Below are positions 1 to 11,284 of a stretch of 64,000 nt of DNA, piece by piece. Below the pieces are notes generated by a model. The model did no database searches, was not told the DNA's origin, and saw only the letters and a list, made by a program, of their open reading frames with translations. The stretch is from Bacillus sp. FSL K6-3431 (lineage in GTDB: Bacteria > Bacillota > Bacilli > Bacillales > Bacillaceae_C): contig NZ_JBBOCT010000001.1 in the NCBI RefSeq assembly GCF_038002605.1, positions 4,836,001 through 4,900,000 on the forward strand, given 5' to 3'. The position numbers were made by a program, and so were the translations under genes. How positions within the stretch are numbered: the stretch's first letter is position 1; each line of letters begins with the position of its first letter.

Positions 1-87
1 TTGTTTTTTAAAGGAAAAAGATATCCAAGTATTTGCTGTACTGGTGGTGAAAAGACACCAAGTGATTTAATAGAAGTCTATATGTAA
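1..87 (+). CDS. Possible 3' end of an upstream gene (partial)
   Basis: An open frame runs from the first base to a TAA at 85-87, giving 28 residues that end in SDLIEVYM. It could be the C-terminus of a gene that starts outside the window. The piece is too short to assign to a family, and chance openness cannot be excluded. Confidence 0.25.
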   Translation: MFFKGKRYPSICCTGGEKTPSDLIEVYM

Positions 88-170
88 GTCTGTTACATCC
101 AATGATGATGAAACTTATTGGAAACTTAGTGAAATTAGGCTAGGGTATAATAAAAAAGAAATGACATTAC

Positions 171-211
171 GTAAAATAAAAACATCCCGCTTGTTTTAAA
201 GACAGGATGTT
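171..211 (-). terminator. Rho-independent terminator, leftward
   Basis: The arms AACATCC (181-187) and GGATGTT (205-211) form a 7-bp stem. Read leftward, it is followed by a T-rich tract. It overlaps the last codons of the small leftward gene at 196 and fits as the end of that transcript. Confidence 0.55.
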
Positions 212-387
212 ATGTAAGTATGTCTATTATCCTTCTTTATTTGCAGCAATGTAACCATTAGTCCTGTCATTCCTGCACTAAGTATTGGGGCAATGCTGAA
301 AGTAAGGAATCTCAAATTATCGGTAATTAGCGACAAAATGAGAAAAAAGCAAGGGAAAATGATTAGAACCGTTAATGAAACATTCAA
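196..387 (-). CDS. Small two-span membrane protein, hypothetical
   Basis: The 63-residue frame has two hydrophobic segments (about residues 5-24 and 30-48) and a basic tail, as in small membrane proteins. A terminator overlaps its end, and it follows the endonuclease gene on the same strand by about 45 bp. The TTG at 387 has no good ribosome binding site. The same frame stays open to 417 and adds the basic residues IRIRKNIRFA. A GGAAGG lies at 422-427 just before a non-standard ATA at 415-417, so the real start may be upstream. Family not recognised. Confidence 0.35.
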   Translation of the reverse strand: MNVSLTVLIIFPCFFLILSLITDNLRFLTFSIAPILSAGMTGLMVTLLQIKKDNRHTYITSCL

Positions 388-431
388 TGCAAATCTTATA
401 TTCTTTCGGATTCGTATTCATCCTTCCATTT

Positions 432-1295
432 TCATAATGGAAAATAAAACTCATCGATAAGTTCTGGATAATCAATAAATGGATTACGATTTCCTTGAAT
501 ATGAAAAATTGCTTGGTTGCGATGCTTTTCGTAAATGCTGGGAGGAAATTGCTGGTTCCATTTCCTTAATAATGTGAAATCAACTTTTTTTCTAAAGGAT
601 TTCCGAATCCCATCAGGATAGCGAAGAATAAAATATAGCATCGCACGAGCAATAGTTCCTTTTCCATATTCTGGTTCGAATAACTCGAATGATGCGACTC
701 CGCAATGATTACGAATGTTTTCATTAGGAGATTCCGGACTGTAATTGACAAAATCATGATATTCAAAATTAGATCGAATGGCATTGCATTGGGGATCACA
801 CGCGAATAAATGATGCAGATCGCCTTTCATTGGCTCTCGCCCACTAAACCAAGATTGTGGAACGATATGCTCCGCATTAAATTTTAAATCTATCGAAATT
901 AATTCAGTAGTATTCTCCTTTGGCTGTAATCTTTCATAATCAACATGCCTAATCTGGACCTCAAAGTCTTGTTTGATTAAATCGGCGGGCTTCATTTCTT
1001 CACCTGAATAAATATTTTTTACAATCCCATTTGGCTGTAAATCAACCCAGGTATATAAGTATTCATCTTTACTAATAAAATAAGGAAGTATATTTTTATG
1101 GGAGTTTCTCACGATTGTATGTAACTGAAAAAACTTTTTACGGCTACTTGGTAGTTGAAATTTGAATCGATGATAATAGCGCTGAGTATCTTTCATATTT
1201 GCTTCTTCATCATAATAAACAAGTTCATTATTGATTATCTTGCTGCGATATATCTCTAATGACGCAAGTATTGATTCAAGTCGATTTTTGTACAT
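432..1295 (-). CDS. Endonuclease I family nuclease, no signal peptide
   Basis: Predicted non-specific nuclease of the endonuclease I family (EndA/YurI type, beta-beta-alpha-metal fold). The core lies at about residues 139-180: NAEHIVPQSWF, then GDLHHLFACD, then RSNFEY. These hold the His general base and the metal-binding His/Asn positions of the family. It is 287 residues long. Known homologues such as B. subtilis YurI and E. coli EndA are exported, but the N-terminus here is charged (MYKNRLESILASLE) with no hydrophobic signal, so it looks cytoplasmic. A cytoplasmic member could act in DNA processing or defence, but that is inference. Confidence 0.8.
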   Translation of the reverse strand: MYKNRLESILASLEIYRSKIINNELVYYDEEANMKDTQRYYHRFKFQLPSSRKKFFQLHTIVRNSHKNILPYFISKDEYLYTWVDLQPNGIVKNIYSGEEMKPADLIKQDFEVQIRHVDYERLQPKENTTELISIDLKFNAEHIVPQSWFSGREPMKGDLHHLFACDPQCNAIRSNFEYHDFVNYSPESPNENIRNHCGVASFELFEPEYGKGTIARAMLYFILRYPDGIRKSFRKKVDFTLLRKWNQQFPPSIYEKHRNQAIFHIQGNRNPFIDYPELIDEFYFPL

Positions 1296-1467
1296 ATTTT
1301 CATCTCTCCTTTCTTATAAGCTAGTATAAGCCGAAAGTGTATAGATTAAAATGGAAAAACGACTTGACTTCTATATAAAAATAAAGTAACTGGATCAAAA
1401 TATGATATGATGAAGCTAAAAATTATACTTTAATAATTTATAATTAAAGACAGGAAGTGAGTTTACA

Positions 1468-2871
1468 ATGGATAATAATCCAATTTTATATAAAAAGGTT
1501 CCATTTACAAAAGAAAGATTCTTTCAAGTATATGTGCATGAAACAAAAGAACAGGAGCGTCATGTGCTACTCGAAAGTGGCCGCACTGGAAGGTATAGCA
1601 TTGCTGGGATAACACCATTTGCTGTTTTTCAAGCAAGTGGCAACGAAATTACGATTGAACAGTCAGGTAAACGTACGATGATATCTGGAAAAGCTTTGTT
1701 GGAGTTAGAGAAATGGATGAAGCCATTTAGCTTTACCCCAATACCAGGACTTCCTGATTTTCAAGGTGGTGCGATTGGGTATATAAGTTATGATTACACT
1801 TGGTCCATTGAGAGACTACCCAATATGGCAGACGATGATTTACAATTTCCACATATTTATTTTTTAGTTTTTGATGAATGGGTAGTTTTTGATCATGAAG
1901 AAGAATGCCTATGGATCATGGTGCTAAATCGTGGTGATGCTAAGGAAAAGCTTTTGTCTGCTAATAAAAGATGGTTAACTGAATCTATAGAAAATACTGA
2001 AATAACTACTACTCCATCAAAACTTAAAAGTGTACATCAAGTTTCTTTTACTGAGGAGGAGTTTGTCACTGCAGTTGAAAAAGTGCAAGCATACATAGAA
2101 GAAGGTGATGTTTTTCAAGTAAACTTGACGGTTAGACAGTCAAAAGAGCTAGAAATTCCACCATTTGATATTTATAAAGAGCTGCGTATCCTTAATCCTT
2201 CTCCATATATGGGCTATTTTCATACGCCAGAATTCCAAATAGTTTCCGGCTCCCCGGAGTTATTAATTAAAAAGTCGGGCGATATTGTGAGTACGAGACC
2301 AATTGCAGGTACAAGGTCGCGTGGGATGGATGACGAAGATGACCAAAGACTTGCAAATGAGTTAATGGAAAATAAAAAAGAGCAAGCAGAGCATATCATG
2401 CTTGTTGACTTGGAACGTAATGATATAGGTAAGGTATGTGCATATGGTTCTGTCAAAGTAGATGAATTAATGACGGTCGAGAAATACTCCCATGTCATGC
2501 ATATCGTTTCACATGTAAGTGGTCAGCTTGCTGAGGAAAAAAGTGCTTATGATTTAATTGAAGCTACATTTCCAGGTGGTACGATCACAGGAGCGCCAAA
2601 AGTTCGTACACTCGAAATTATCGAAGAGCTTGAGTCCGTTAAGCGCGGTGTTTATACGGGATCACTAGGATGGATTGGATTTAACGAGGATTTACACCTT
2701 AATATCGTCATTAGGACGATGCTTATTAAAGATGGGATGTGCCATGTACAAGCAGGTGCTGGAATTGTGATTGACTCAGATCCGAAGGCGGAGTATGAAG
2801 AATCACTGAAAAAAGCACGTGCGCTTTGGAAGGCAAAAGAAGTAGCGGAAAGTAAGGTGGAAAACGCATGA
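1468..2871 (+). CDS. pabB: Aminodeoxychorismate synthase component I
   Basis: Converts chorismate with ammonia supplied by PabA to 4-amino-4-deoxychorismate in folate synthesis. At 467 residues it has the length of the PabB/TrpE family and carries its C-terminal signatures: [31 protein letters not shown] and [11 protein letters not shown], with a late [10 protein letters not shown]. Gene order pabB-pabA-pabC separates it from TrpE. The start has GGAAGTGAG upstream. It overlaps pabA by 4 bp (ATGA), so the two are translationally coupled. Confidence 0.93.
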   Translation: MDNNPILYKKVPFTKERFFQVYVHETKEQERHVLLESGRTGRYSIAGITPFAVFQASGNEITIEQSGKRTMISGKALLELEKWMKPFSFTPIPGLPDFQGGAIGYISYDYTWSIERLPNMADDDLQFPHIYFLVFDEWVVFDHEEECLWIMVLNRGDAKEKLLSANKRWLTESIENTEITTTPSKLKSVHQVSFTEEEFVTAVEKVQAYIEEGDVFQVNLTVRQSKELEIPPFDIYKELRILNPSPYMGYFHTPEFQIVSGSPELLIKKSGDIVSTRPIAGTRSRGMDDEDDQRLANELMENKKEQAEHIMLVDLERNDIGKVCAYGSVKVDELMTVEKYSHVMHIVSHVSGQLAEEKSAYDLIEATFPGGTITGAPKVRTLEIIEELESVKRGVYTGSLGWIGFNEDLHLNIVIRTMLIKDGMCHVQAGAGIVIDSDPKAEYEESLKKARALWKAKEVAESKVENA

Positions 2872-3449
2872 TATTAATGATAGATAATTATGATTCATTT
2901 ACATATAATCTTGTACAATATTTTGGTGAACTTGGAGAAGAGATTTTGGTTAAACGAAATGATAATATATCTATTGATGAAATTACTCAGCTTGAGCCGA
3001 ATTATTTGGTGATCTCTCCAGGACCTTGTACCCCAGATGAGGCGGGAATTTCGCTGGAAGCGATCCGTTATTTTTCCGGGAAAATTCCAATCCTCGGTGT
3101 CTGTCTTGGTCATCAGGCTATTGGTCAAGTATTTGGCGGTGAAGTTATAAAAGCAGAACGATTGCTGCACGGAAAAACATCTGCGATATTACATGATGGA
3201 AAAACAGTTTTCTCCGGGCTAGATAATCCTTTTCGCGCGACGCGTTACCATTCCTTAATCGTCAACAAAGAGAATCTACCTGATTGTTTAGAGGTATCGG
3301 CTTGGACTGATTCAGATGAAATTATGGGAATTAGGCATAGAGAACTAGCGGTTGAAGGAGTTCAATTCCATCCTGAATCGATTATGACGGAAGCAGGGAA
3401 GCAACTTTTAAAAAACTTCCTTCAACGCTATCGAACGGAAGTGCGTTAA
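2868..3449 (+). CDS. pabA: Aminodeoxychorismate synthase glutamine amidotransferase
   Basis: Class I glutamine amidotransferase that feeds ammonia to PabB. In B. subtilis this subunit is shared with anthranilate synthase. The 193 residues contain the oxyanion loop [11 protein letters not shown], the nucleophile Cys79 in [11 protein letters not shown], and His168/Glu170 in VQFHPES, which complete the triad. It overlaps pabB by 4 bp and is followed at once by pabC, so the three form one operon. Confidence 0.93.
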   Translation: MILMIDNYDSFTYNLVQYFGELGEEILVKRNDNISIDEITQLEPNYLVISPGPCTPDEAGISLEAIRYFSGKIPILGVCLGHQAIGQVFGGEVIKAERLLHGKTSAILHDGKTVFSGLDNPFRATRYHSLIVNKENLPDCLEVSAWTDSDEIMGIRHRELAVEGVQFHPESIMTEAGKQLLKNFLQRYRTEVR

Positions 3450-3450
3450 T

Positions 3451-4290
3451 ATGTTTTTATATCTAAATGGCGATTTTATTGAAAAAGAGAGAGCAACAAT
3501 ATCTCCATTTGATCATGGTTACTTATATGGGCTTGGCGTCTTTGAAACATTTCGCACGTACGATGGGCACCCATTTTTATTAGATGATCACTTGAAACGT
3601 CTGAATGCAGGGCTTGATGAGCTGAATATTGTAAGAAAGTTTACTTGTGATGAGGTGCGCGGTATTGTTGAAGAACTGTCGCGGTTGAACGGTCTCCAGG
3701 ATTCATATATTCGCTTTAATGTTTCCGCGGGTGTGGGTGAAATAGGTTTACAAACGGAAGGATATAATAGGCCGACAGTTATTATGTTTCAAAAGCCACT
3801 TCCGAAGATGAAGCCGCTGGGAGAAAAGGAAGCAGTGGTTTTGCAACTCCGGCGTAATACACCGGAAACAGCAACCCGATTGAAATCGCATCATTTTTTC
3901 AATAATGTAGCAGCGAAGAGAGAGCTAGGATCTAACCCGAGTAGGGAAGGGATATTTCTGACTGAAGCCGGATTTTTAGCAGAAGGTGTTACATCAAATT
4001 TATTTTGGATAAAAGATGGGTCCGTATTTACGCCATCCCTTGAAACAGGGATATTAAATGGGATTACACGTCAATATATCTTGAATTTAGCACGTTTACT
4101 TGAATTGCCAGTTCATGAGGGATTATATCAAGAAGCTGTATTGGAAGAAGCAGATGAAATCTTTTTTACCAACTCTATTCAAGAAATCATACCAGTGAAC
4201 ATATTGGGTCCGGTCCGATTTCCTGGGGAAAATGGTAAGTATGTAAAAGAGCTTCATCAGGCATATGGAGAGAATATTAGTTCATTCTAA
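3451..4290 (+). CDS. pabC: 4-amino-4-deoxychorismate lyase
   Basis: Fold-type IV PLP enzyme that releases pyruvate from aminodeoxychorismate to give para-aminobenzoate. The 279 residues begin with the family pattern YLNGDFIEKERATISPFDHGYLYG and have Lys145 in RLKSHHFFNN as the likely PLP lysine. EGVTSNLFWIKDG and TGILNGITRQ are typical of PabC and branched-chain aminotransferases; the operon favours PabC. It starts 2 bp after pabA. The usual downstream folP/folB genes are absent and glcT follows instead. Confidence 0.9.
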   Translation: MFLYLNGDFIEKERATISPFDHGYLYGLGVFETFRTYDGHPFLLDDHLKRLNAGLDELNIVRKFTCDEVRGIVEELSRLNGLQDSYIRFNVSAGVGEIGLQTEGYNRPTVIMFQKPLPKMKPLGEKEAVVLQLRRNTPETATRLKSHHFFNNVAAKRELGSNPSREGIFLTEAGFLAEGVTSNLFWIKDGSVFTPSLETGILNGITRQYILNLARLLELPVHEGLYQEAVLEEADEIFFTNSIQEIIPVNILGPVRFPGENGKYVKELHQAYGENISSF

Positions 4291-4387
4291 TTTATAAAAT
4301 TGAAACTGTTCGAATGCGCCTATAAAAACGACAAACTCGCCCGAAACCGGTAAAATAGATACTATGAACATTAATGGAGAGGTATCG

Positions 4388-5230
4388 ATGGATAAATACT
4401 TGATCAAAAAGAGTTTAAATAATAATGTCTTAATTGCTACAAATGAAGATGATGATGAAGTGGTGGTCATTGGGCGAGGAATCGGTTTTGGTAAAAAGTC
4501 AGGAGATCGAATTGTTCAGGAGCAAGTGGAGAAATTATTTGTATTGAAAGATCCAGATGAGCAAAAGCAGTATAAGGAACTTCTATACAACTTAGATGAT
4601 ACTATTTTAAAAGTGATTATTTCTGCTGTTGAACTGATACGTAAGCGAGTATCTGCCCCCCTGAATGAACATATCCACGTCGCGATGACAGATCATTTGG
4701 CATTTGCAGTTAGTCGGATAAAAAAAGGAATTGGTATTCGTAATCCATTTTTACTTGAGACGAAGGGACTTTACCCTGACGAATACGCGATTGCTACTGA
4801 AGTGACGGAAATGATTAACAAACATCTAACCGTGGCACTCCCAGAAGGTGAGATCGGGTTTATCGCCCTGCACATCCATAGTGCACTTATGAATAAAAAT
4901 GTTCGGGATTTAGCTTTACATTCCGATTTAATTGCCCGGCTTGTAATAATAATTGAAGAGCAATTTGATGTGGTGATTAACAAAAGCAGTATTGATTATT
5001 TGCGGCTTATTCGTCATCTAAGGTTTACAATCGAGCGTGTTGTCAGGGACGAGGAAGTAGCGGAACCGGAAAAAATCGCGCAACTATTGAAAACGGAATA
5101 TCCAGTATGCTATAATCTAGCTTGGAAGCTAATCAAAGTGATGCAGCAAACACTAAAAAAACATGTATATGATGCAGAGGCAGTTTATTTAACATTACAT
5201 CTGCAGCGAATTCAAACAAAAATGAAATAA
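4388..5230 (+). CDS. glcT: PtsGHI antiterminator GlcT
   Basis: BglG/LicT-type RNA-binding antiterminator that controls glucose PTS genes. Residues 1-60 form the CAT RNA-binding domain (KKSLNNNVLIA, VIGRGIGFGKK). Two PTS regulation domains follow, with His sites in NEHIHVAMTDHLAF, GEIGFIALHIHSAL, IRHLRFTIERV and VYLTLHLQR. I place the start at the ATG at 4388, 5 nt after GGAGAGG, giving 280 residues; an upstream ATG at 4364 has no comparable site. Its target lies directly downstream, before ptsG. Confidence 0.9.
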   Translation: MDKYLIKKSLNNNVLIATNEDDDEVVVIGRGIGFGKKSGDRIVQEQVEKLFVLKDPDEQKQYKELLYNLDDTILKVIISAVELIRKRVSAPLNEHIHVAMTDHLAFAVSRIKKGIGIRNPFLLETKGLYPDEYAIATEVTEMINKHLTVALPEGEIGFIALHIHSALMNKNVRDLALHSDLIARLVIIIEEQFDVVINKSSIDYLRLIRHLRFTIERVVRDEEVAEPEKIAQLLKTEYPVCYNLAWKLIKVMQQTLKKHVYDAEAVYLTLHLQRIQTKMK

Positions 5231-5261
5231 TAAATCATAATAACGTGTTACTGATTCGATC

Positions 5262-5340
5262 AGGCATGAGTTAAGAAGATTGAGGGGAAATAGGGGTTCA
5301 TACCTTATTTTCATCATCTTTTTTTCTCATGCCTTTTTTT
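5262..5340 (+). promoter_or_regulatory. GlcT-responsive antiterminator (RAT) and terminator of ptsG
   Basis: A perfect 9-bp inverted repeat (AGGCATGAG at 5262-5270, CTCATGCCT at 5326-5334) ends in a long T run to 5340. Partly paired internal arms (AAGAAGAT with ATCTT, GGGGT with ACC) extend it. It sits between glcT and ptsG, where the Bacillus ribonucleic antiterminator overlaps a terminator. Inference: without glucose, phosphorylated GlcT cannot bind and transcription stops here; with glucose, GlcT stabilises the alternative fold and ptsG is read. Confidence 0.75.
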
Positions 5341-5371
5341 GTTGCCTTACTTTGAGAAGCATTAATGATAA

Positions 5372-7420
<2,049 letters not shown>

Positions 7421-7426
7421 AAAGCG

Positions 7427-7452
7427 GGAGCCGACATGGCTCCTGTTTTTTT
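7427..7452 (+). terminator. Terminator of ptsG
   Basis: The stem GGAGCC (7427-7432) / GGCTCC (7438-7443) is followed by TGTTTTTTT, directly after the ptsG stop codon. Confidence 0.85.
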
Positions 7453-7770
7453 ATTGCGTGAAACTACTACTGTAGTAGCCGTAAACTTTGTCGAGTAGCC
7501 AGTAAATTCCCTGAGTGGCTGTTCAGCGGTCACTAAATCATCTAAAACTTACTAGTATCTCTATTTGAATGCATCTATGTCCCTTTTTGTATGAATTCCA
7601 ATAAGAATGTATACAAAATTGGTACGATGACAGGTGTTAACAGCTTGGAACTTTTTAACACTCAATTATGGTTGCGGCAGGATTGGAATGATATATAAAT
7701 ACATAATATCGTTCACTACACCCATGCTATAATTAAATATATCTATTAGTAGGACGAGCGGGGGATAATT
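7453..7770 (+). promoter_or_regulatory. Intergenic region with probable promoter of the two-component operon
   Basis: This 318-bp stretch has no convincing small gene. It holds short palindromes (CTACTA-TGTAGTAG near 7463) and a perfect -10 box TATAAT at 7728-7733. No good -35 is seen at the right spacing, so the promoter may need an activator. The next gene starts about 38 bp downstream of the -10. Confidence 0.4.
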
Positions 7771-9351
7771 ATGTCAGTACGTGAATGGTGTAAAGTACTT
7801 GTAGTTGATGATGAAATTCTAATTAGACAAGGAATAAAGCATTATATCAAATGGGAGGAAGAAGGCTTTCAAATTGTCGGTGAAGCTTCCAATGGTAAGG
7901 AAGCCCTAGCAATGATAGAGACGCAACAGCCTCATATCGTAATTACTGACATGGTCATGCCTGTGATGGATGGAGAAGAATTAACGAAAATAATAAAAAG
8001 AGATTATCCACAAATAGAAATTATTGTTTTAAGCAGCTTTGGTGATTTTGATTATGTTCGTTCGACATTTCAACATGGGGTGTCAGATTATATTCTTAAG
8101 CCTAAATTAGAAGGTCCGGAGTTATTAAAATCATTGCAACATGCTGCAAGTAAACTTACTTCCTTTCGTTTGTTGAAAAATGAAAGAAATCCACATTCTT
8201 CGATCGGCCGCGTGCTTGATCGGGTAATGTCTGGATTTGATGTGGAAGATGAATATACCATTATAAAAGAAGCTTTTCCACACAGTCATTATTGCTTATT
8301 TGGAGTGGAGGCTGAAGAAGGAAACTGGAAAGGTGACAAAGAACTTTCGGAATTGAGACAATATATCTCCAGTGTGTTGGAAGATGAACTAACCCGTATT
8401 ATTTGCCATACTCTTACTCTAACTGAAAATACAATCACTTATTTATTAAATGTGGATGAGCATCAACTTGCCACAATTAAATATTTTATAAAAAAACTTG
8501 CTCAATCAAAAGAAGTTTCTGAATGGGATATTGCTTTTTCCCTTAGTGAGCCATTTACCACTTTTTCTGAATTGAAGAATATGCATGAGCAAAAGTTGTT
8601 GCAATTGATGCAGTATCGCTTTTATTTGCCTGAAAAGACGGTGTTTATTTATGATGAATTTCCACTTGAATCAAAAGGAGAAGAACCTTTTCAGTTAACA
8701 CATTTCATAGAGGTTTTTAAACGCGAACGGTTTGAAGATGCTTTTACTTACTTGGAGAAGCATACCGACTATTTAGCTCAACACTATACAGCGGAAGTTT
8801 TCGCATTTAAATCATTCATTGGAAATATTATTTTTAATGTAACGACATTATTAGGAAATATGAAATATGAGAATCAACATTTGGAAGAAGCGAAATATGG
8901 TTATTTAGCAACAATTGATAGTGCCACAACAGCAAGAGAAGCACTTCTTCAATTAGAAGCATTTATTACGGCAGCAAGGTACGTAATTACGGAAAAAAGG
9001 TTAAATATGGTTCAGCCAAATATGCAGAAATTACTTAATTATATTGATAAACATTATGCAGAGTCACTTAGTTTAACGGAAATGGCGGATCATTTTCACT
9101 TTAACCCTTCCTATTTATCAAATTATTTTAGTATGAATAATAATGAAGGGTTTAATGAGTATTTAAATAAAGTGCGTATCGAAAAATCGACTGAATTATT
9201 AAAACAAGACACTACTCCCATATCTGAAATTAGTCATTTAGTTGGCTATTCAGATCATAGTTATTTTTGCAAAGTATTTAAGAAAATGAAGGGAACATCA
9301 CCAAGTAAGTATCGAAAACAATTTCACCAGACAAAGAAGCGAAGAAAATGA
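7771..9351 (+). CDS. YesN-type response regulator with AraC DNA-binding domain
   Basis: Cytoplasmic transcription factor paired with the downstream histidine kinase. The 526 residues have an N-terminal receiver domain (VLVVDDE, phospho-acceptor Asp60 in ITDMVMPVMDG, Lys in YILKPK), a long middle linker, and a C-terminal double helix-turn-helix of AraC type (ESLSLTEMADHFHFNPSYLSNYF and ISEISHLVGYSDHSYFCKVFKK). The start follows GCGGGGGA. It overlaps the kinase by 4 bp. The context suggests it activates the adjacent sugar-uptake genes. Confidence 0.9.
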   Translation: MSVREWCKVLVVDDEILIRQGIKHYIKWEEEGFQIVGEASNGKEALAMIETQQPHIVITDMVMPVMDGEELTKIIKRDYPQIEIIVLSSFGDFDYVRSTFQHGVSDYILKPKLEGPELLKSLQHAASKLTSFRLLKNERNPHSSIGRVLDRVMSGFDVEDEYTIIKEAFPHSHYCLFGVEAEEGNWKGDKELSELRQYISSVLEDELTRIICHTLTLTENTITYLLNVDEHQLATIKYFIKKLAQSKEVSEWDIAFSLSEPFTTFSELKNMHEQKLLQLMQYRFYLPEKTVFIYDEFPLESKGEEPFQLTHFIEVFKRERFEDAFTYLEKHTDYLAQHYTAEVFAFKSFIGNIIFNVTTLLGNMKYENQHLEEAKYGYLATIDSATTAREALLQLEAFITAARYVITEKRLNMVQPNMQKLLNYIDKHYAESLSLTEMADHFHFNPSYLSNYFSMNNNEGFNEYLNKVRIEKSTELLKQDTTPISEISHLVGYSDHSYFCKVFKKMKGTSPSKYRKQFHQTKKRRK

Positions 9352-11138
9352 AAAAGATCTTTACACAATTAAATAATAATAGTTTATTTATTAAAATGTT
9401 TATTGTGATGGTGCTTAGCATCGTAACCATTTCTGTAACGATTACTTATAGTACGATCCGAATGTCAGAGCGGCTATTTATGGAAACTTTCAGTATTACA
9501 AACTCGAAGGTCATTAATCAAATGAAAAACAGTTTTGAATCTTTCAGTTACTCGATTGTGACTGCAGTAAATAACATATCTGATAGTGTGACGGTTAAAA
9601 ACTATCTTATGCAAAGCGATTCAGATTCATTGTCCATGTCAAAATCTTATTATCAAATGGGAGAACAAATGAGTCGCATGGAATCGCATCTAGATGCCTA
9701 TGATGTTGGAATTAATTTGCTAGGTGTAAATGGGCGGCACTTTGCTACTAATACTGCTATATGGTCCATTCCTACAGAAGAATTGGCGACACATACGATC
9801 ACCGTGAAAGCGTATGATCAGCCCCAAAAACTGATGTATCATTATGATTATCCGAATGGAATGAATAGATATTCTGGAAAACCGACAATTATCGCTTCAA
9901 AAGCTTTAACGGAGCGTACATCAGGATATATTTATGGCGTCCTTTATATTGCGATGGAGGAAAGTGAATTCAAGCAGTTTTATACCAATTATACGAGTGA
10001 TGGTAATGATATTGTCATATTAGACAGCAAGGGTTTAATGATCTCAAGTAATCGTGAAGAATGGATAGGAAAAAAAGATAAAGAGCTATTAAAACATGCA
10101 AAAGAAATTGATGAGGATGGATTGGACTATAAAAATGCGATTGTAATGGATAGAAATCAGATTATTTTAACAGAATACTTACCCTCCTTTGATCTGTATA
10201 TTGTTAATTTGGTTGATAAAAAGCTTGTCATGAAAAATTTAATCGATACGAAAGCAATTATCTTCATTAGTATTACGATCGTTAGTATTGCCTTATTCAT
10301 TGTTTTTCTTATATCAAGACGCCTTACCAAATCTTTAACAAATCTTGTGAAGCAAATATCAAATATGCCTAAATATGATTTTGATCAATATGTCACAGTT
10401 TCGGGGAGTTATGAAACAAGGGAATTAGCAAATACGTTTAATTATATGCTCGATGAACTCCATGATTATGTCGAGGAGTTAATGGAAACACAAAAGAAAC
10501 AACGTAAAGCTGAATTAGCAGCGTTACAGCAACAAATTAATCCGCACTTTTTATATAATACACTAGCTTCTATTAAAATCATGGTAGAGCAAGGGAATAA
10601 AGAAAATGCTGGGGAAACGATACGTGCACTGATTTCACTACTACAAAATACAGTGGGTAATATTAGTGAAACGATATCAGTTGAACAAGAACTAATGAAC
10701 ATGAAAAACTATGCGTTTATTAATCAAATGCGATATGGGCAAAGAATTAAAGTGAATTATTATATTTCACCAGACTGCTTAGCATTTCAGCTACCAAAAT
10801 TAATTATACAGCCCTTTATAGAAAATGCCTTTTTCCATGGGTTCAATAAAAAATCTGATGGGTATATACATATTATGATAGCTCAAGAAGGCGAGAAGCT
10901 TGTTTGTGAAGTAGTTGATAACGGAGATGGTATGCAAGTCAATCGGGAGCATAGATTACCGAGTCACAAAAGCAAACGCCAGCTTTTTAGCGGTATAGGA
11001 GTAAATAATGTCAATGATCGGATTAAATTATTGTATGGCAAAGAATATGGGGTGGCTATTACGAGTCAGATCGGTAAAGGAACTAGGGTGAAAATCCATT
11101 TACCACTAATACAACCTAAAGAAAATCCCAATATCTAA
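9348..11138 (+). CDS. YesM-type sensor histidine kinase
   Basis: Membrane sensor of the LytS/YesM class. The 596 residues have a membrane span at about 15-37, a large extracellular sensing region (40-300), a second span at about 302-325, a HAMP linker, and a His_kinase domain with His400 in QQQINPHFLYNTL. The HATPase domain has LIIQPFIENAFFHGF and VVDNGDGM. These kinases usually sense extracellular oligosaccharides; the ligand here is unknown. It is coupled to the upstream regulator by an ATGA overlap and followed by a terminator. Confidence 0.9.
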   Translation: MKKIFTQLNNNSLFIKMFIVMVLSIVTISVTITYSTIRMSERLFMETFSITNSKVINQMKNSFESFSYSIVTAVNNISDSVTVKNYLMQSDSDSLSMSKSYYQMGEQMSRMESHLDAYDVGINLLGVNGRHFATNTAIWSIPTEELATHTITVKAYDQPQKLMYHYDYPNGMNRYSGKPTIIASKALTERTSGYIYGVLYIAMEESEFKQFYTNYTSDGNDIVILDSKGLMISSNREEWIGKKDKELLKHAKEIDEDGLDYKNAIVMDRNQIILTEYLPSFDLYIVNLVDKKLVMKNLIDTKAIIFISITIVSIALFIVFLISRRLTKSLTNLVKQISNMPKYDFDQYVTVSGSYETRELANTFNYMLDELHDYVEELMETQKKQRKAELAALQQQINPHFLYNTLASIKIMVEQGNKENAGETIRALISLLQNTVGNISETISVEQELMNMKNYAFINQMRYGQRIKVNYYISPDCLAFQLPKLIIQPFIENAFFHGFNKKSDGYIHIMIAQEGEKLVCEVVDNGDGMQVNREHRLPSHKSKRQLFSGIGVNNVNDRIKLLYGKEYGVAITSQIGKGTRVKIHLPLIQPKENPNI

Positions 11139-11200
11139 AAAAAGTCATATAATTATTGAGTCTGTATTTATAAAACCAAAAATCTTCATAATTCGAGCTA

Positions 11201-11225
11201 AAGATCGTCCTAACGATCTTTTTTT
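11201..11225 (+). terminator. Terminator after the sensor kinase
   Basis: A perfect 8-bp stem AAGATCGT / ACGATCTT with a 4-nt loop is followed by TTTTT. It separates regulator transcription from the transporter genes. Confidence 0.85.
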
Positions 11226-11249
11226 CATGCATGTTAAGATGAATACACA

Positions 11250-11263
11250 AGAAAGCGGTTACA
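11250..11263 (+). promoter_or_regulatory. Probable CcpA catabolite-repression site (cre)
   Basis: AGAAAGCGGTTACA matches the cre consensus TGWAANCGNTNWCA at 13 of 14 positions. It lies 22 bp before the start codon of the sugar-binding lipoprotein gene, so bound CcpA-HPr would block expression when glucose is present. Confidence 0.6.
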
Positions 11264-11284
11264 AAAATACGGGAGGTAATTCTA

